A stretch of DNA of 64,000 bases. Source: Rickettsiella endosymbiont of Rhagonycha lignosa (GTDB lineage: Bacteria > Pseudomonadota > Gammaproteobacteria > Diplorickettsiales > Diplorickettsiaceae). The stretch lies in the NCBI RefSeq assembly GCF_964031165.1, contig NZ_OZ035011.1:739928-803927 (forward strand), given 5' to 3'. Below, piece by piece: positions 9,137-18,186 of the stretch (the first letter of the stretch is position 1; every line of letters starts with the position of its first letter). Below the pieces are notes generated by a model. The model had not been told where the DNA came from. It made no database searches and saw nothing but the letters and a program-made list of their open reading frames with translations. The translations under genes were made by a program, and so were the position numbers.

Positions 9137-9217
9137 TTAAAATAGATGACTGAATAACCAAATAAGTAACAATACAGCAATAGGTATGCCTAATAACCAA
9201 GCAATTAAATATTTCAC
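9137..9217 (-). CDS. 26-residue single-span membrane peptide
   Basis: A GTG start at 9217 preceded by a very purine-rich ribosome site (GAGGGGGGATA) opens a 26-codon frame that is almost entirely hydrophobic: MKYLIAWLLGIPIAVLLLIW then LFSHLF. It resembles in size and composition the tiny inner-membrane peptides common in gammaproteobacteria, but I cannot name a family. The strong ribosome site argues for translation; the short length keeps confidence moderate. Confidence 0.5.
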   Translation of the reverse strand: MKYLIAWLLGIPIAVLLLIWLFSHLF

Positions 9218-9251
9218 TATCCCCCCTCGTTTTTACACTCTTCTTTGAGAA

Positions 9252-9366
9252 AATACTCTTCGCACTTAAATTTTTGACTGTGTTGCCGTTCAATTCGCAA
9301 TCCTCATGTATCTTGAATACATTCCGGTTGCTCATTCTCGCGGCGCCTTGCCAAAAATCCAATTGC
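9252..9366 (-). repeat. Dispersed intergenic repeat, copy 1
   Basis: Read on the minus strand, this matches 46840-46952 over about 115 bp with roughly three quarters of positions identical by eye. Shared blocks are ATTTTTGGCAAG, ATGAGGATTGCGA and AAGTGCGAAGAGTATT. The centre holds a short inverted repeat (TGTATTCAAGATACA). No coding potential is apparent. The element probably belongs to a REP/MITE-like family; a related copy is at 23541-23690. Confidence 0.6.
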
Positions 9367-9450
9367 TATAAGTATAAAAATGTTTCCCTATAAAAAGATT
9401 AGTCAAGTCAGCAGATAAATCAAGTACTCCCATTTTAAAGGAGATAGGTT

Positions 9451-9546
9451 ATGTACATAAAATGCACAAAGGCATTGCTGCGCACAGCAATGCGCACTAT
9501 GAAAATGAGAGGTACACTACCGATGATATTTTGGAAAATGTATTAA
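9451..9546 (+). CDS. Possible 31-residue basic peptide
   Basis: An AAAGGAGATAGG ribosome site is followed by an ATG at 9451 and a 31-codon frame rich in Lys, Arg and Met that ends inside the last codons of ssb on the other strand. The interior includes a perfect 9-bp hairpin (9472-9480 with 9485-9493), which may instead be the 3' structure of the ssb transcript. No family is recognised, and the gene call rests only on the ribosome site. Confidence 0.25.
   Translation: MYIKCTKALLRTAMRTMKMRGTLPMIFWKMY
9472..9493 (-). terminator. Hairpin downstream of ssb
   Basis: GCATTGCTG and CAGCAATGC form a perfect 9-bp stem with a CGCA loop, about 50 bp beyond the ssb stop. On the minus strand the following bases are CTTTGTGCATTTT, T-rich but not a clean U tract, so the terminator call is tentative. 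Confidence 0.45.
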
Positions 9547-10013
9547 AATGGAATATCGTCATCAAATGCTTCGCTAGCCATTTCTGGTAATTTGTCAGCT
9601 TCGCGTTTGGGTCGCGTAGTGGCAGTGTTTTGTGTAGCAAAGGAGGGTGATTCACTGACCGCGCCGCCACCGCGACTATCTAACATTTGCATTTCATTGG
9701 CAATAATTTCGGTGGTATAACGATCTTGGCCCGTTGTTTTATCTTGCCATTTGCGTGTTTGTAAACGCCCTTCAATATAAACTTTAGAACCTTTTTTTAA
9801 ATACTCATGGGCAATCTCAGCAAGGCGTTGGAATAAAATCACGCGGTGCCACTCGGTGCGCTCTTGTTGTTCGCCGGTCGCTTTATCTTTCCAGCTTTCG
9901 CTCGTGGCAAGGTTAATATTGGTTACCGCTGCACCATTGCCAGGCATATGACGCATTTCCGGATCAGCACCTAAGTTGCCGATTAAAATAACTTTATTAA
10001 TGCCTCTAGCCAT
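9543..10013 (-). CDS. ssb: Single-stranded DNA-binding protein
   Basis: This 156-residue protein has the N-terminal OB fold ([19 protein letters not shown], then [20 protein letters not shown] and [10 protein letters not shown]), a Gly/Ser-rich linker, and the acidic tip DDDIPF that recruits replication and repair partners. It coats ssDNA during replication, recombination and repair. It is divergent from uvrA across about 190 bp, the arrangement known from E. coli. No CTGT-N8-ACAG SOS box is visible in that interval. Confidence 0.97.
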   Translation of the reverse strand: MARGINKVILIGNLGADPEMRHMPGNGAAVTNINLATSESWKDKATGEQQERTEWHRVILFQRLAEIAHEYLKKGSKVYIEGRLQTRKWQDKTTGQDRYTTEIIANEMQMLDSRGGGAVSESPSFATQNTATTRPKREADKLPEMASEAFDDDIPF

Positions 10014-10205
10014 GTTCGAATACTCCTGCGCTAACTAAATTAAAACAGTTTAACATTGAATTCTAAATCTTGTCGCACAAAAAAGAAAGCGTTAAAAAGG
10101 AGATTTTTAGAGGTTTCTTTTCATTATTTTCAAGGTTATAGTGTGGTGTTTCAGCAATAGCTGATAAAGATTTTAGCTTTTGTATCAAAACTTTCCTATT
10201 TATCT

Positions 10206-13076
10206 ATGGATACAATTCGCATTCGTGGTGCTCGCACCCATAATTTACAGAATATTGATCTCGATATTCCGCGTGATCAATTAATTGTGGTGACTGGATT
10301 ATCCGGTTCGGGTAAATCTTCGTTAGCCTTTGATACCTTATATGCCGAAGGTCAGCGTCGCTATGTGGAATCCTTGTCGTCTTATGCACGGCAATTTCTT
10401 TCCATGATGGAAAAACCGGATGTCGATCATATCGAAGGGCTTTCTCCTGCGATTGCGATTGATCAAAAATCAACTTCGCATAATCCACGCTCGACCGTCG
10501 GTACTGTCACTGAAATTTATGACTATTTGCGCGTATTGTTTGCTCGGATTGGTGAGCCACGCTGTCCTGTGCATAACACCAGTTTAGCCGCGCAAAGTGT
10601 GAGTCAGATGGTGGATACATTGATGGCGCTACCGAATGAAACGCGCCTACTTATTTTGGCACCAAAAGTACAAGGTCGAAAAGGTGAATTTAAACCTTTA
10701 TTTGATGAATTACGTAGCCAAGGTTATTTACGGGCACGCATTGACGGTGAATTGATCGAATTGGATCAAATGCCGTCTTTAAAAGCTAAGCAAAAACATA
10801 ACATCGATGTGGTGATTGATAGACTGCGAGTGAAACCTGACAATCGATTACGTTTAAGTGAATCTTTAGCCACGGCAGCAGGCTTGAGTGAAGGTTTAGT
10901 AACGGTAGTGGTACAAGATGACTCAGGAAAGCCATCACAGGAATTAATTTTTTCTGAGCGTTTTGCATGCTCAGAGTGTGGTTATAGTATTAGCGAGTTA
11001 GAACCACGTTTATTTTCTTTTAATAATCCGGCCGGTGCTTGTCCGCAATGTGATGGTTTAGGCCATGAAATGATTTTTGATGCGGATAAAGTGATACCGC
11101 AACCCGAATTAAGTATCGCGCGCGGTGCTATTCGTGGTTGGGACGCACAAAATCCTTATTATTCTTTGTTGTTATCGACCTTAGCGAAACATTATCGTTT
11201 TTCTTTAGACACACCTTTTAATGCATTGCCAGAAACTATTCAGAAAATTATTTTGTATGGTAGTGGCAAAGAAGAAATAAAATTCCATTACGAGAGTGAA
11301 AAAGGCTACGTCTATAATAAGAAGAAACCCTTTGAAGGGGTGATACCGGTTATGCAACGCCGTTATCAAGAGACGGAATCGCATTCAGTGCGTGAAGATT
11401 TAGCGCGTTATTTAGCGTCTAAACCGTGTACCAGTTGTCAGGGTACACGTCTTAATGTCGCTGCGCGGCATGTTTTTATTGCGGATAAAGCCATTACGGA
11501 TTGGGTGGCTTTACCATTGGATAAATTAAAAGAATTATTTGAAAAATTAAATTTATCCGGTCAACGTGCACAGATTGCTTTGCGCTTACAAAAAGAGATC
11601 ATCGATCGTTTAAACTTTTTAATTGATGTCGGTTTAAATTATCTGTCACTGGATCGGAGTGCCGATACCTTATCTGGCGGCGAATCGCAACGGATTCGTT
11701 TAGCCAGTCAAATTGGTTCGGGTTTAGTGGGCGTGATGTACATACTCGATGAGCCATCGATAGGTTTGCATCAGCGCGATAACGGTCGTTTGTTAAGCAC
11801 ACTGCTGAGATTGCGCGATTTAGGCAATACCGTGATAGTCGTTGAACATGACGAAGAGGCCATTCGACACGCCGATTATGTCATTGATATGGGGCCGGGA
11901 GCGGGTGTGCATGGCGGTCGTGTGATTGCCCAAGGGTCACCTGCTGCAATTATGCGCAATACCCATTCATTAACGGGCCAATATTTATCCGGCGAGCGAC
12001 GTATTGAATTACCTAAAAAGCGCCGTAAATTCGATAAGAATAGTGTGCTTAAGTTGTCTGGCGCGAGCGGTAATAATTTAAAACAGATTGATGTTGAAAT
12101 TCCCCTTGGTTTAATGACCTGTATTACTGGCGTGTCAGGTTCTGGAAAATCAACCCTGATAAATGACACCTTATACCCACTTGCAGCGAAAAAATTAAAT
12201 GCAGCCATTTTGCCGCAAGCAGCATCGTATCAATCCATTACGGGTTTAGAACTGCTGGATAAGGTGATTGATATTGATCAAAGTCCAATAGGGCGCACAC
12301 CACGATCCAATCCGGCCACATACATCGGTTTGTTCACACCGATACGCGAATTATTTGCCGCCACACCCGAAGCGCGTTCACGTGGTTACACAACGGGACG
12401 CTTTAGTTTTAATGTGAAAGGAGGGCGTTGTGAGGCCTGTGAAGGTGATGGGGTACTTAAAGTAGAAATGCATTTCTTAGCGGATGTGTATGTGCAGTGC
12501 GATGTCTGTAAAGGTCAGCGTTATAATCGTGAAACTTTAGAGATTCGTTACAAAGGAAAAAATATTTATCAAATTCTAGAAATGACCGTAGAGGAAGCGC
12601 ATGAATTTTTCAATCCTGTCCCTGTTTTAGCACGAAAGTTACAGACCCTCATCGAAGTAGGACTGGGTTATTTACATTTGGGTCAAAGCGCGCCAACTTT
12701 ATCCGGCGGTGAAGCACAACGTGTCAAACTGGCTAAAGAACTGAGTAAACGCGATACCGGTCGTACACTGTATATTTTGGATGAGCCAACGACCGGTTTA
12801 CATTTTTATGATATCGAACAATTGTTAAAGGTGCTGTATCGTCTGCGTGAGCGCGGTAATACCGTGGTGGTTATCGAACATAATCTGGATGTGATCAAAA
12901 CTGCGGATTGGATTATTGATCTTGGCCCCGAAGGCGGTAGTAAAGGCGGTAAAATCGTTTGTGTCGGCACGCCTGAGCAGATCGCAAAGCAACCAACTTC
13001 ATATACCGGTCACTATTTAAAACCTTTATTAGGAAAACGCAGCTTATCCAGTGAGAATGGTAGTCGGCACGGTTAA
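10206..13076 (+). CDS. uvrA: Excinuclease ABC subunit A
   Basis: The 956-residue protein has two ABC ATPase halves: Walker [10 protein letters not shown] near the N-terminus and GVSGSGKST in the second half, each with an LSGGE signature. The zinc-binding modules are also complete (CSECGYS with CPQCDGLG, and CEACEGDG with [10 protein letters not shown]). UvrA dimers recognise bulky DNA lesions and load UvrB in nucleotide excision repair. Length and order are normal. A 16-bp bidirectional terminator follows the stop and separates it from the outer membrane protein array transcribed toward it. Confidence 0.97.
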   Translation: MDTIRIRGARTHNLQNIDLDIPRDQLIVVTGLSGSGKSSLAFDTLYAEGQRRYVESLSSYARQFLSMMEKPDVDHIEGLSPAIAIDQKSTSHNPRSTVGTVTEIYDYLRVLFARIGEPRCPVHNTSLAAQSVSQMVDTLMALPNETRLLILAPKVQGRKGEFKPLFDELRSQGYLRARIDGELIELDQMPSLKAKQKHNIDVVIDRLRVKPDNRLRLSESLATAAGLSEGLVTVVVQDDSGKPSQELIFSERFACSECGYSISELEPRLFSFNNPAGACPQCDGLGHEMIFDADKVIPQPELSIARGAIRGWDAQNPYYSLLLSTLAKHYRFSLDTPFNALPETIQKIILYGSGKEEIKFHYESEKGYVYNKKKPFEGVIPVMQRRYQETESHSVREDLARYLASKPCTSCQGTRLNVAARHVFIADKAITDWVALPLDKLKELFEKLNLSGQRAQIALRLQKEIIDRLNFLIDVGLNYLSLDRSADTLSGGESQRIRLASQIGSGLVGVMYILDEPSIGLHQRDNGRLLSTLLRLRDLGNTVIVVEHDEEAIRHADYVIDMGPGAGVHGGRVIAQGSPAAIMRNTHSLTGQYLSGERRIELPKKRRKFDKNSVLKLSGASGNNLKQIDVEIPLGLMTCITGVSGSGKSTLINDTLYPLAAKKLNAAILPQAASYQSITGLELLDKVIDIDQSPIGRTPRSNPATYIGLFTPIRELFAATPEARSRGYTTGRFSFNVKGGRCEACEGDGVLKVEMHFLADVYVQCDVCKGQRYNRETLEIRYKGKNIYQILEMTVEEAHEFFNPVPVLARKLQTLIEVGLGYLHLGQSAPTLSGGEAQRVKLAKELSKRDTGRTLYILDEPTTGLHFYDIEQLLKVLYRLRERGNTVVVIEHNLDVIKTADWIIDLGPEGGSKGGKIVCVGTPEQIAKQPTSYTGHYLKPLLGKRSLSSENGSRHG

Positions 13077-13093
13077 TTGAAGACGATGATTAG

Positions 13094-13130
13094 ATGTTAA
13101 AAAACCCCTAGAACAGGGGTTTTTTAACAT
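13094..13130. terminator. Bidirectional terminator between uvrA and the OMP array
   Basis: A perfect 16-bp stem (13094-13109 with 13115-13130) around a 5-nt loop, with C4/G4 at the loop side and A6/T6 tracts outside, can terminate transcription from both strands. Nearly the same hairpin recurs after the next paralogues. Confidence 0.9.
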
Positions 13131-13156
13131 ACAGAATGTTGGTTTAAACGACGGAA

Positions 13157-13807
13157 TTAACCGAAGCTGTAACCAATACCTACTGCAGCAAAGTCAATAT
13201 TGCCGGGTTTGTTTTTTCCACCGATAGGTTGGATATGTGTCCATGAAGTATCAATAAAAGCATTAGGTGTGATATTGAAGCTTAATCCAATACCTGCTTC
13301 AGGAGCCCATTGATGCTTAGCGACACCCAAGTCATTACCGTAGTTGTCATTATTGCCTGTACGTTCATTAAGGTAAGCAGCCTCACTGGTTAAGTAAGCA
13401 ACACCTAATTTTCCATAGACATTAAATTTATCGTTGATCGGTAAAATGCCTTTAGCAGCTACATCAATGGCATTTTGCTTTAATGTTATTGATCCTGGTT
13501 GGTACCAAGCTCCGTGTATTACGATATTAGGAGTAGTCGCTTTTAGTGTAGATAATTGTAGGTAACCTAATTCGACAGCTAGGTTAGGGTTGAATTGATA
13601 ACCGATCGCAAAACGTCCAGCTATACCACCATTAGGCATTGATTTACTGCCAGGAAAAGCGGGGTCAAAAGAGAGTCTATTCTTCATATGCGTCTTTGCA
13701 TAACCGGCTTGACCAGTCACATAAATACCATTCGTTGTTGCGTTAGCAGTCATCATTGCCAGTGCCGAAACGCCGAATGCACTTACTGCGATTATTTTTT
13801 TAAACAT
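13157..13807 (-). CDS. Outer membrane beta-barrel protein, paralogue 1 of 7
   Basis: The 216-residue precursor has a signal peptide (MFKKIIAVSAFGVSALAMM, cleavage after ANA) and alternating beta strands such as GRFAIGYQFNPNLAVELGYL and GIGLSFNITPNAFIDTSW, ending in YSFG. The pattern is that of the small OmpA/OmpW-like 8-stranded barrel families (OMP_b-brl). Strands are conserved between paralogues while the regions between them, the predicted surface loops, vary. The role could be adhesion, porin-like or structural; nothing here decides. It is monocistronic, with its own promoter, leader palindrome and terminator. Confidence 0.85.
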   Translation of the reverse strand: MFKKIIAVSAFGVSALAMMTANATTNGIYVTGQAGYAKTHMKNRLSFDPAFPGSKSMPNGGIAGRFAIGYQFNPNLAVELGYLQLSTLKATTPNIVIHGAWYQPGSITLKQNAIDVAAKGILPINDKFNVYGKLGVAYLTSEAAYLNERTGNNDNYGNDLGVAKHQWAPEAGIGLSFNITPNAFIDTSWTHIQPIGGKNKPGNIDFAAVGIGYSFG

Positions 13808-13828
13808 ATTATTATTTTCCTCGTAAGA

Positions 13829-13880
13829 GTTTAACTAGTTAAACAATCTATTATCTATCATTTATATGAATAGTTGTCAA
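13829..13880 (-). promoter_or_regulatory. Promoter and leader palindrome of OMP paralogue 1
   Basis: On the minus strand a consensus TTGACA (13875-13880) lies 17 bp from TAGATA (13852-13857). The perfect 16-bp palindrome GTTTAACTAGTTAAAC (13829-13844) begins about 7 bp after the -10, that is at the predicted transcript 5' end, about 20 bp before the start codon and upstream of an AGGAAAATAATAAT ribosome region. It may be an operator or a 5' mRNA hairpin. Confidence 0.65.
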
Positions 13881-13934
13881 ATTTATTATTGATAGAATTA
13901 ATAAATATTTAGAAGCTTATATGCGCAGTAATGA

Positions 13935-13966
13935 TTAAAAAAACCCCTAGAACAGGGGTTTTTTAA
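13935..13966. terminator. Terminator after OMP paralogue 2
   Basis: The A-rich/CCCCT arm at 13935-13948 pairs with AGGGG/T-rich bases at 13954-13966. The sequence is almost identical to the uvrA-side terminator at 13094-13130, so the copies probably arose together with the gene duplications. Confidence 0.85.
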
Positions 13967-13995
13967 CATACAGAAAATTGATCTAAACCACGGAA

Positions 13996-14676
13996 TTAAC
14001 CGAAGCTGTAACCAAGACCGACAGCAACAAAATCAATATTGCCTGGCTTGTTTTTTCCTAAAGGTTGGATATGTGTCCAAGAAGTGTCAATAAACATGTT
14101 AGGTGTGATGTCGTAACTAACACCTACTGCTGCTTCTGGAGCCCATTTATGCTTAGCAATCGCGGCTTGGCTATTGTTAATCATTTTGGTTTGGGCAGTT
14201 GTGAGATGTTTTCCATCGACAGTCGTGGTCAGATAAGCCACACCAAATTTACCATACACATTGAACTTATCATTAATCGGATAAATACCTTTACCCACTA
14301 AGTCTATAGCACTTTGTGAAATGTTTATTGAACCATTAATGTTTGAAGTACTGGTGCTATCTTTAATAGGGGTATAGAGCAAACCATCAAACTTCTTATT
14401 GCTGAGTTGCAGATAACCCATTTCCACGGCCCAGTTTGTGCTGAATTGGTAACCTATTGCCAAACGACCGGCTAAATTTCTGCTATTTGCAGAAAGCTTG
14501 TCATTAACATTATAGACCGGCGTTCCTGTTTTCGGCTTAATAGGGCTAAGGCCGGTTTTGTTCTTAGCGTAACCTAATTGACCAGTGACATACACACCAT
14601 TAGTGGTTGCATTAGCAGCCATCATACCTAGCGCTGAAACGCCTAATACGCTCACTGCGATTATTTTTTTAAACAT
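13996..14676 (-). CDS. Outer membrane beta-barrel protein, paralogue 2 of 7
   Basis: This 226-residue precursor shares with paralogue 1 a near-identical signal peptide, the AIGYQFSTNWAVEMGYLQLS strand pair, VYGKFGVAYLTT, the AKHKWAPEAAVG block and the THIQPLGKNKPGNIDF tail ending YSFG. The loops after the first strand and around residues 110-130 differ strongly from paralogue 1. It is predicted to sit in the outer membrane as a small barrel. It has the same leader palindrome and terminator type as its neighbours. Confidence 0.85.
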   Translation of the reverse strand: MFKKIIAVSVLGVSALGMMAANATTNGVYVTGQLGYAKNKTGLSPIKPKTGTPVYNVNDKLSANSRNLAGRLAIGYQFSTNWAVEMGYLQLSNKKFDGLLYTPIKDSTSTSNINGSINISQSAIDLVGKGIYPINDKFNVYGKFGVAYLTTTVDGKHLTTAQTKMINNSQAAIAKHKWAPEAAVGVSYDITPNMFIDTSWTHIQPLGKNKPGNIDFVAVGLGYSFG

Positions 14677-14697
14677 ATTATTATTTTCCTCGTAAGA

Positions 14698-14750
14698 GTT
14701 TAACTAGTTAAACAGCCGGCATTTCTATCACTTGAATAAATAGTTGTCAA
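14698..14750 (-). promoter_or_regulatory. Promoter and leader palindrome of OMP paralogue 2
   Basis: The perfect palindrome GTTTAACTAGTTAAAC is at 14698-14713. TTGACA (minus strand, 14745-14750) is conserved at the same distance as in paralogue 1, while the -10 at 14722-14727 has drifted to TAGAAA. The whole leader down to the ATG is nearly identical to that of paralogue 1. Confidence 0.6.
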
Positions 14751-14823
14751 CTTTATTATCAATAATATTGATATATGGGGGGGTGAAATAGTCCTAAAAC
14801 CAGGTTTAGACGACAAAAGAACC

Positions 14824-14851
14824 AAAAAAAACCCCTGGAACGGGGGTTTTT
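14824..14851. terminator. Terminator after OMP paralogue 3
   Basis: AAAAACCCC (14827-14835) pairs with GGGGTTTTT (14843-14851). It is of the same type as the other array terminators but shorter. Confidence 0.8.
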
Positions 14852-14881
14852 AACAAACAGAATGTTGGTTTAAGCGAGTGA

Positions 14882-15517
14882 TTAACCGAAGCTATAACCA
14901 ATACCTACTGCAGCAAAGTTTATGCTGTTAGGCTTGTTTTTACCGATCGGTTGAATATGTGTAATCGAGGTGTCGATAAACACGTTCGATGTCATATTAT
15001 AGGTGAAACCAATGCCCGCTTCAGGAGCCCAATTATGCTTTGCGATTGGAGCCATAATTGACTTAGTTTTTTCCTTACCCACTTTATCACCTTTTACGTC
15101 GGTGACTAAGTAAGCCATACCTGCTTTCGCATACACATTGAATTTATCGTTAATCGGATAAATACCTTTACCAACCACATCAAACGCATGTTGGTTAATC
15201 GTAACTACTTGCGTGATTTTGGTGATACTAGTGAAATCAGACTTTTGTTGACCTAATTGTAGATAGCCTAATTCAGCTGCCCAATGGGGAGTGAATTGAT
15301 AACCTATCGCAATACGACCCGCTAAGCCTTTGGCCGATTTTTGGGTTTTGCCGAAGCTGGAACCAGAAGGTAAACCTTTTGCACCTTTGAATTGATTACC
15401 TGTAGCAGCATAACCCAATTGTCCGGTAACATAAGCTCCATTTGTTGTTGCATTAGCAGCCATCATACCTAGCGCTGAAACGCCGAGTACGCTTACTGCG
15501 ATTATACGTTTAAACAT
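14882..15517 (-). CDS. Outer membrane beta-barrel protein, paralogue 3 of 7
   Basis: The 211-residue precursor has a signal peptide as in paralogue 2 (MFKRIIAVSVLGVSALGMM). The barrel strands AIGYQFTPHWAAELGYLQLG, NVYAKAGMAYLVT and GIGFTYNMTSNVFIDTS and the end motif YSFG are shared. The first extracellular loop (about residues 35-65) is Lys/Gly-rich and unlike the other copies. The family assignment rests on similarity to the other array members and the general barrel pattern. Confidence 0.84.
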   Translation of the reverse strand: MFKRIIAVSVLGVSALGMMAANATTNGAYVTGQLGYAATGNQFKGAKGLPSGSSFGKTQKSAKGLAGRIAIGYQFTPHWAAELGYLQLGQQKSDFTSITKITQVVTINQHAFDVVGKGIYPINDKFNVYAKAGMAYLVTDVKGDKVGKEKTKSIMAPIAKHNWAPEAGIGFTYNMTSNVFIDTSITHIQPIGKNKPNSINFAAVGIGYSFG

Positions 15518-15538
15518 ATTATTATTTTCCTCGTAAGA

Positions 15539-15592
15539 GTTTAACTAGTTAAACTAAAGGGCTTGTATATCATTTGACCAAATAAAAAACAA
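15539..15592 (-). promoter_or_regulatory. Leader palindrome and promoter of OMP paralogue 3
   Basis: The perfect palindrome GTTTAACTAGTTAAAC is at 15539-15554. On the minus strand TTGTTT (15587-15592) and TATACA (15564-15569) are 17 bp apart and place the palindrome again at the start of the transcript, although the promoter sequence itself has diverged. Confidence 0.55.
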
Positions 15593-15677
15593 TATGTTTA
15601 AACGAATAAAATGACCGAAAAAACCCCTAAATTTGTCATCTAAATGACTACTTTTATAGGTAATTCTGCAGAAAAAG

Positions 15678-15704
15678 AAAAACCCCTTAAAAAAGGGGTT
15701 TTTT
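15678..15704. terminator. Terminator after OMP paralogue 4
   Basis: AAAAACCCCTT (15678-15688) pairs with AAGGGGTTTTT (15693-15703), with an A4 loop, followed by further T. Confidence 0.85.
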
Positions 15705-15731
15705 ATTGAAGCTAGGGTCTAAAACAAAGTT

Positions 15732-16418
15732 TTAACCAAAGTTGTAGCCAAGACCGACAGCAACAAAATCAATATTGCCTGGCTTGTTGTTTCCTAAAGG
15801 TTGGATATGTGTCCATGAAGTGTCAACAGACACGTTTGGTGTGATGTCGTAGCTTACACCAAGAGCTACTTCTGGCGCCCATTTGTGCTTAGCAATATTA
15901 GCGTTATTATTAAAATCAATGTTTATATTAGGCTGACCAGGTGTTTGCAAGCTACCTTTTACATTGCTAGTAACATAAGCGACACCGAGTTTACCGTAAA
16001 CATTAACATTATTAGCAACGGGAATAATACCTTTGCCAACTAAATCAATAGCATTTTGTTGAAGTTTTAAAGTGCCTTCACTTTCGCCAAGTGAGGGGTG
16101 GTGAACTACACCCAAATTGACTTTGCTTTCACCTAATTGCAGATAACCGGCTTCAACCGCAAAATTTTGATTAAATTGATAACCCAGTGCAATACGACCG
16201 GCTAAACCATTATCGGATAGATTTTTGTTATCTTGAGCAGGATCAACAAAGTGGACATAGTCGCCAAGAACATTCGAGACTTTGGTTTTGTTGCCCATAT
16301 GCGTATTCGCATAACCGACTTGGCCAGTTATATAAACGCCGGGTGCAGCAGCATTTGCAGTCATTGCAGCTAATGCAGAAACACTTAATACAGTTGTACT
16401 TAGAACTTTTTTAAACAT
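15732..16418 (-). CDS. Outer membrane beta-barrel protein, paralogue 4 of 7
   Basis: The 228-residue precursor has a signal peptide cleaved after ANA (MFKKVLSTTVLSVSALAAM). Strand motifs are ALGYQFNQNFAVEAGYLQLG, VYGKLGVAYVTS and ALGVSYDITPNVSVDTSW, with THIQPLGNNKPGNIDF and a YNFG end. It is the longest copy because of the loop at about residues 35-70. Predicted outer membrane localisation, function unknown. It has its own leader palindrome (one mismatch) and terminator. Confidence 0.85.
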   Translation of the reverse strand: MFKKVLSTTVLSVSALAAMTANAAAPGVYITGQVGYANTHMGNKTKVSNVLGDYVHFVDPAQDNKNLSDNGLAGRIALGYQFNQNFAVEAGYLQLGESKVNLGVVHHPSLGESEGTLKLQQNAIDLVGKGIIPVANNVNVYGKLGVAYVTSNVKGSLQTPGQPNINIDFNNNANIAKHKWAPEVALGVSYDITPNVSVDTSWTHIQPLGNNKPGNIDFVAVGLGYNFG

Positions 16419-16438
16419 TATTATTATTCTCCTGAAGA

Positions 16439-16491
16439 GTTTAACTAGTCAAACGAGCAACTATTAAACAATCGGATTGATTTTTTGTCAA
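16439..16491 (-). promoter_or_regulatory. Promoter and leader palindrome of OMP paralogue 4
   Basis: On the minus strand TTGACA (16486-16491) and TTTAAT (16463-16468) are 17 bp apart. The palindrome at 16439-16454 has one changed base relative to the perfect form (plus strand ACTAGTC for ACTAGTT). Its distance from the -10 is within 1 bp of that in paralogue 1. Confidence 0.62.
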
Positions 16492-16684
16492 CTTCTCTAC
16501 GCAAAAAATAATTTTCTTTTAATTTTCATCTATATTTTTCATTTATTAGAAAAAAAATAATTTTATGTGAAACTTTATTTTTTTATTATTTTTGTTAAGT
16601 AGCGGCGTCTGCAAATGAAATTAATGTAAGGAATAGCTAAAAATTTGATATAATAAAAAGTTAGCTTGAGATGACTGTAAGAAA

Positions 16685-16716
16685 CTTAACTAGTTAACCT
16701 AAGCTAACTAGTTAAG
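16685..16716. terminator. Double-palindrome hairpin after OMP paralogue 5
   Basis: CTTAACTAGTTA (16685-16696) pairs with TAACTAGTTAAG (16705-16716) around an 8-nt loop. Each arm also contains the TTAACTAGTTAA core found in the leaders of other array genes. It may terminate paralogue 5, or be a pair of binding sites for whatever recognises the leader palindrome. Confidence 0.5.
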
Positions 16717-16723
16717 TGCGTGT

Positions 16724-17323
16724 TTAGCCGAAGTTATAGCCGACACCGACAGCTAAGAAGTCGATGTTACCAGGACGATCGTTGCCCAGGGTTTGGATGT
16801 GGGTTAAAGAGGTATCCACCGTGACGTTAGGTGTGATGTTATAGTCCATACCGACAGCGATTTCAGGTGACCATTGATGTTTGGCAATACCTTGTCTGGA
16901 ATTGATGTCTCTAGAGATTATAGAATTATTTGCTTCTAACTGTGTGGTTAAATAAGCCACGCCGAGTTTGCCATAAATACCCACGTTGTTGGTAATGGGC
17001 AACTGACCTTTAGCAGCAACATCGATAGCATGCTGCTTATTAGAACGAGTCACTGAACCTTTTTTGAATTCTGCGCTGGGTAGTTGTAAGTAACCTACTT
17101 CTAAAGCAAAATTGGGTGTGATTTTATAACCAAGGGCTAAACGACCTGTCAGTCCGTCGTTTGCAAAATCAGCACCGTAACTTTTTACTTGCGATTTCAT
17201 GTGTGTATCAGCATAACCGATCTGACCATTAACATATAAACCCACAGGAAGCGCTGCATTTGCGTTTATCACAGCACATGCACTAGCGGTTAATACACTA
17301 GTAATGAGTATTTTTTTAAACAT
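16724..17323 (-). CDS. Outer membrane beta-barrel protein, paralogue 5 of 7
   Basis: I start at the ATG at 17323, which follows a TTGGAGAAAATAAT ribosome region and begins the signal peptide MFKKILITSVLTASACAV; a TTG six codons upstream is in frame but lies inside that ribosome site. The 199-residue precursor has ALGYKITPNFALEVGYLQL, IYGKLGVAYLTT, AVGMDYNITPNVTVDTS and the YNFG end. Its loops are shorter than in copies 1-4. It lacks the leader palindrome; the related double palindrome lies 3' of the gene. Confidence 0.83.
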   Translation of the reverse strand: MFKKILITSVLTASACAVINANAALPVGLYVNGQIGYADTHMKSQVKSYGADFANDGLTGRLALGYKITPNFALEVGYLQLPSAEFKKGSVTRSNKQHAIDVAAKGQLPITNNVGIYGKLGVAYLTTQLEANNSIISRDINSRQGIAKHQWSPEIAVGMDYNITPNVTVDTSLTHIQTLGNDRPGNIDFLAVGVGYNFG

Positions 17324-17450
17324 TATTATTATTTTCTCCAAGGAAATATTATTAGAGTTTACTATTTAATCGTTAATACAAATTAATGTCAATTTGTTAG
17401 AAATAACCTGCGCAACAGACAAAAAAAATTATTCATTAAATAGTTTATCG

Positions 17451-18092
17451 TTATCCAAAATAATACGACACGCCGAGTGCATAAAAATCACTGCTCGGTG
17501 CATGATTACTGCCACCCATTTTTTGAATGCGATTCCAAGAAAATTCGATGGGAACATTCGGTTTCAGTGCGTAACTGATGCCTAAGCCAAACGTCGGTTC
17601 TAAAGTTTTAGCATAGCTGTTCATGGTTCCAGAATAAGATGGATTAAAGATTTGTACCGCTCCTTGTGCATTAGGTCGTAGATAAGCAACACCTAATTTT
17701 GCGTAGAGTGCTAATTTACAGGTGACCGGAAGTATACCTTTTGCAGTTAAGTCAAATGCACTGGATTTAGTCGATGCATTGGCGATGTAGTTATTAGTAC
17801 CAATTGATGTGTCGGAGTTATTAAAATGACGATAACCAAACTCCATCGCCCAATATTGATCAAATTGATAACCAAAACTAAGACGATAGGTTAACAAGAT
17901 ATTATTCAAACCGGGTAAGGTTACGGGCGAAGTTCCGTTATTGACGGTTACTAAATCAGTGGTATTGAGATGATTATTTGCATAACCAAGCTGAGCACCC
18001 GCATAAAAACCTGGCATTTCAGCTTGCGCGTTGGGTGTGATACTGAAAATAGCGCTAGCGAGTAGTAAGGTACTTGTACTTCTTTTTAGCAT
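17451..18092 (-). CDS. Outer membrane beta-barrel protein, paralogue 6 of 7
   Basis: The 213-residue precursor has a signal peptide (MLKRSTSTLLLASAIFSI, cleavage after AQA). It belongs to a more divergent subgroup with paralogue 7, sharing SFGYQFDQYWAMEFGYRHF, LYAKLGVAYLR, GLGISYALKPNVPIEFSW, RIQKMGG and the YYFG end. The conserved lysine-glycine-leucine block before the variable C-terminal loop matches copies 1-5. A degenerate palindrome (GTTTAACGAGTTAAAA, 18110-18125) sits in the leader. Confidence 0.82.
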   Translation of the reverse strand: MLKRSTSTLLLASAIFSITPNAQAEMPGFYAGAQLGYANNHLNTTDLVTVNNGTSPVTLPGLNNILLTYRLSFGYQFDQYWAMEFGYRHFNNSDTSIGTNNYIANASTKSSAFDLTAKGILPVTCKLALYAKLGVAYLRPNAQGAVQIFNPSYSGTMNSYAKTLEPTFGLGISYALKPNVPIEFSWNRIQKMGGSNHAPSSDFYALGVSYYFG

Positions 18093-18109
18093 AATGCTTC
18101 CTAATAAAA

Positions 18110-18125
18110 GTTTAACGAGTTAAAA
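18110..18125. promoter_or_regulatory. Degenerate leader palindrome of OMP paralogue 6
   Basis: GTTTAACGAGTTAAAA differs at two positions from GTTTAACTAGTTAAAC found before paralogues 1-3, at an equivalent place upstream of the start codon. Confidence 0.45.
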
Positions 18126-18186
18126 ATAGTTTAGCAAAATTATGTTTTGCAGATAACAGTAAACTACATTTTTAAATACAAACGCA

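Noticed and set aside
10014..10205. SOS box between ssb and uvrA
   Set aside because: E. coli has one here, but I found no CTGT-N8-ACAG sequence in the interval.
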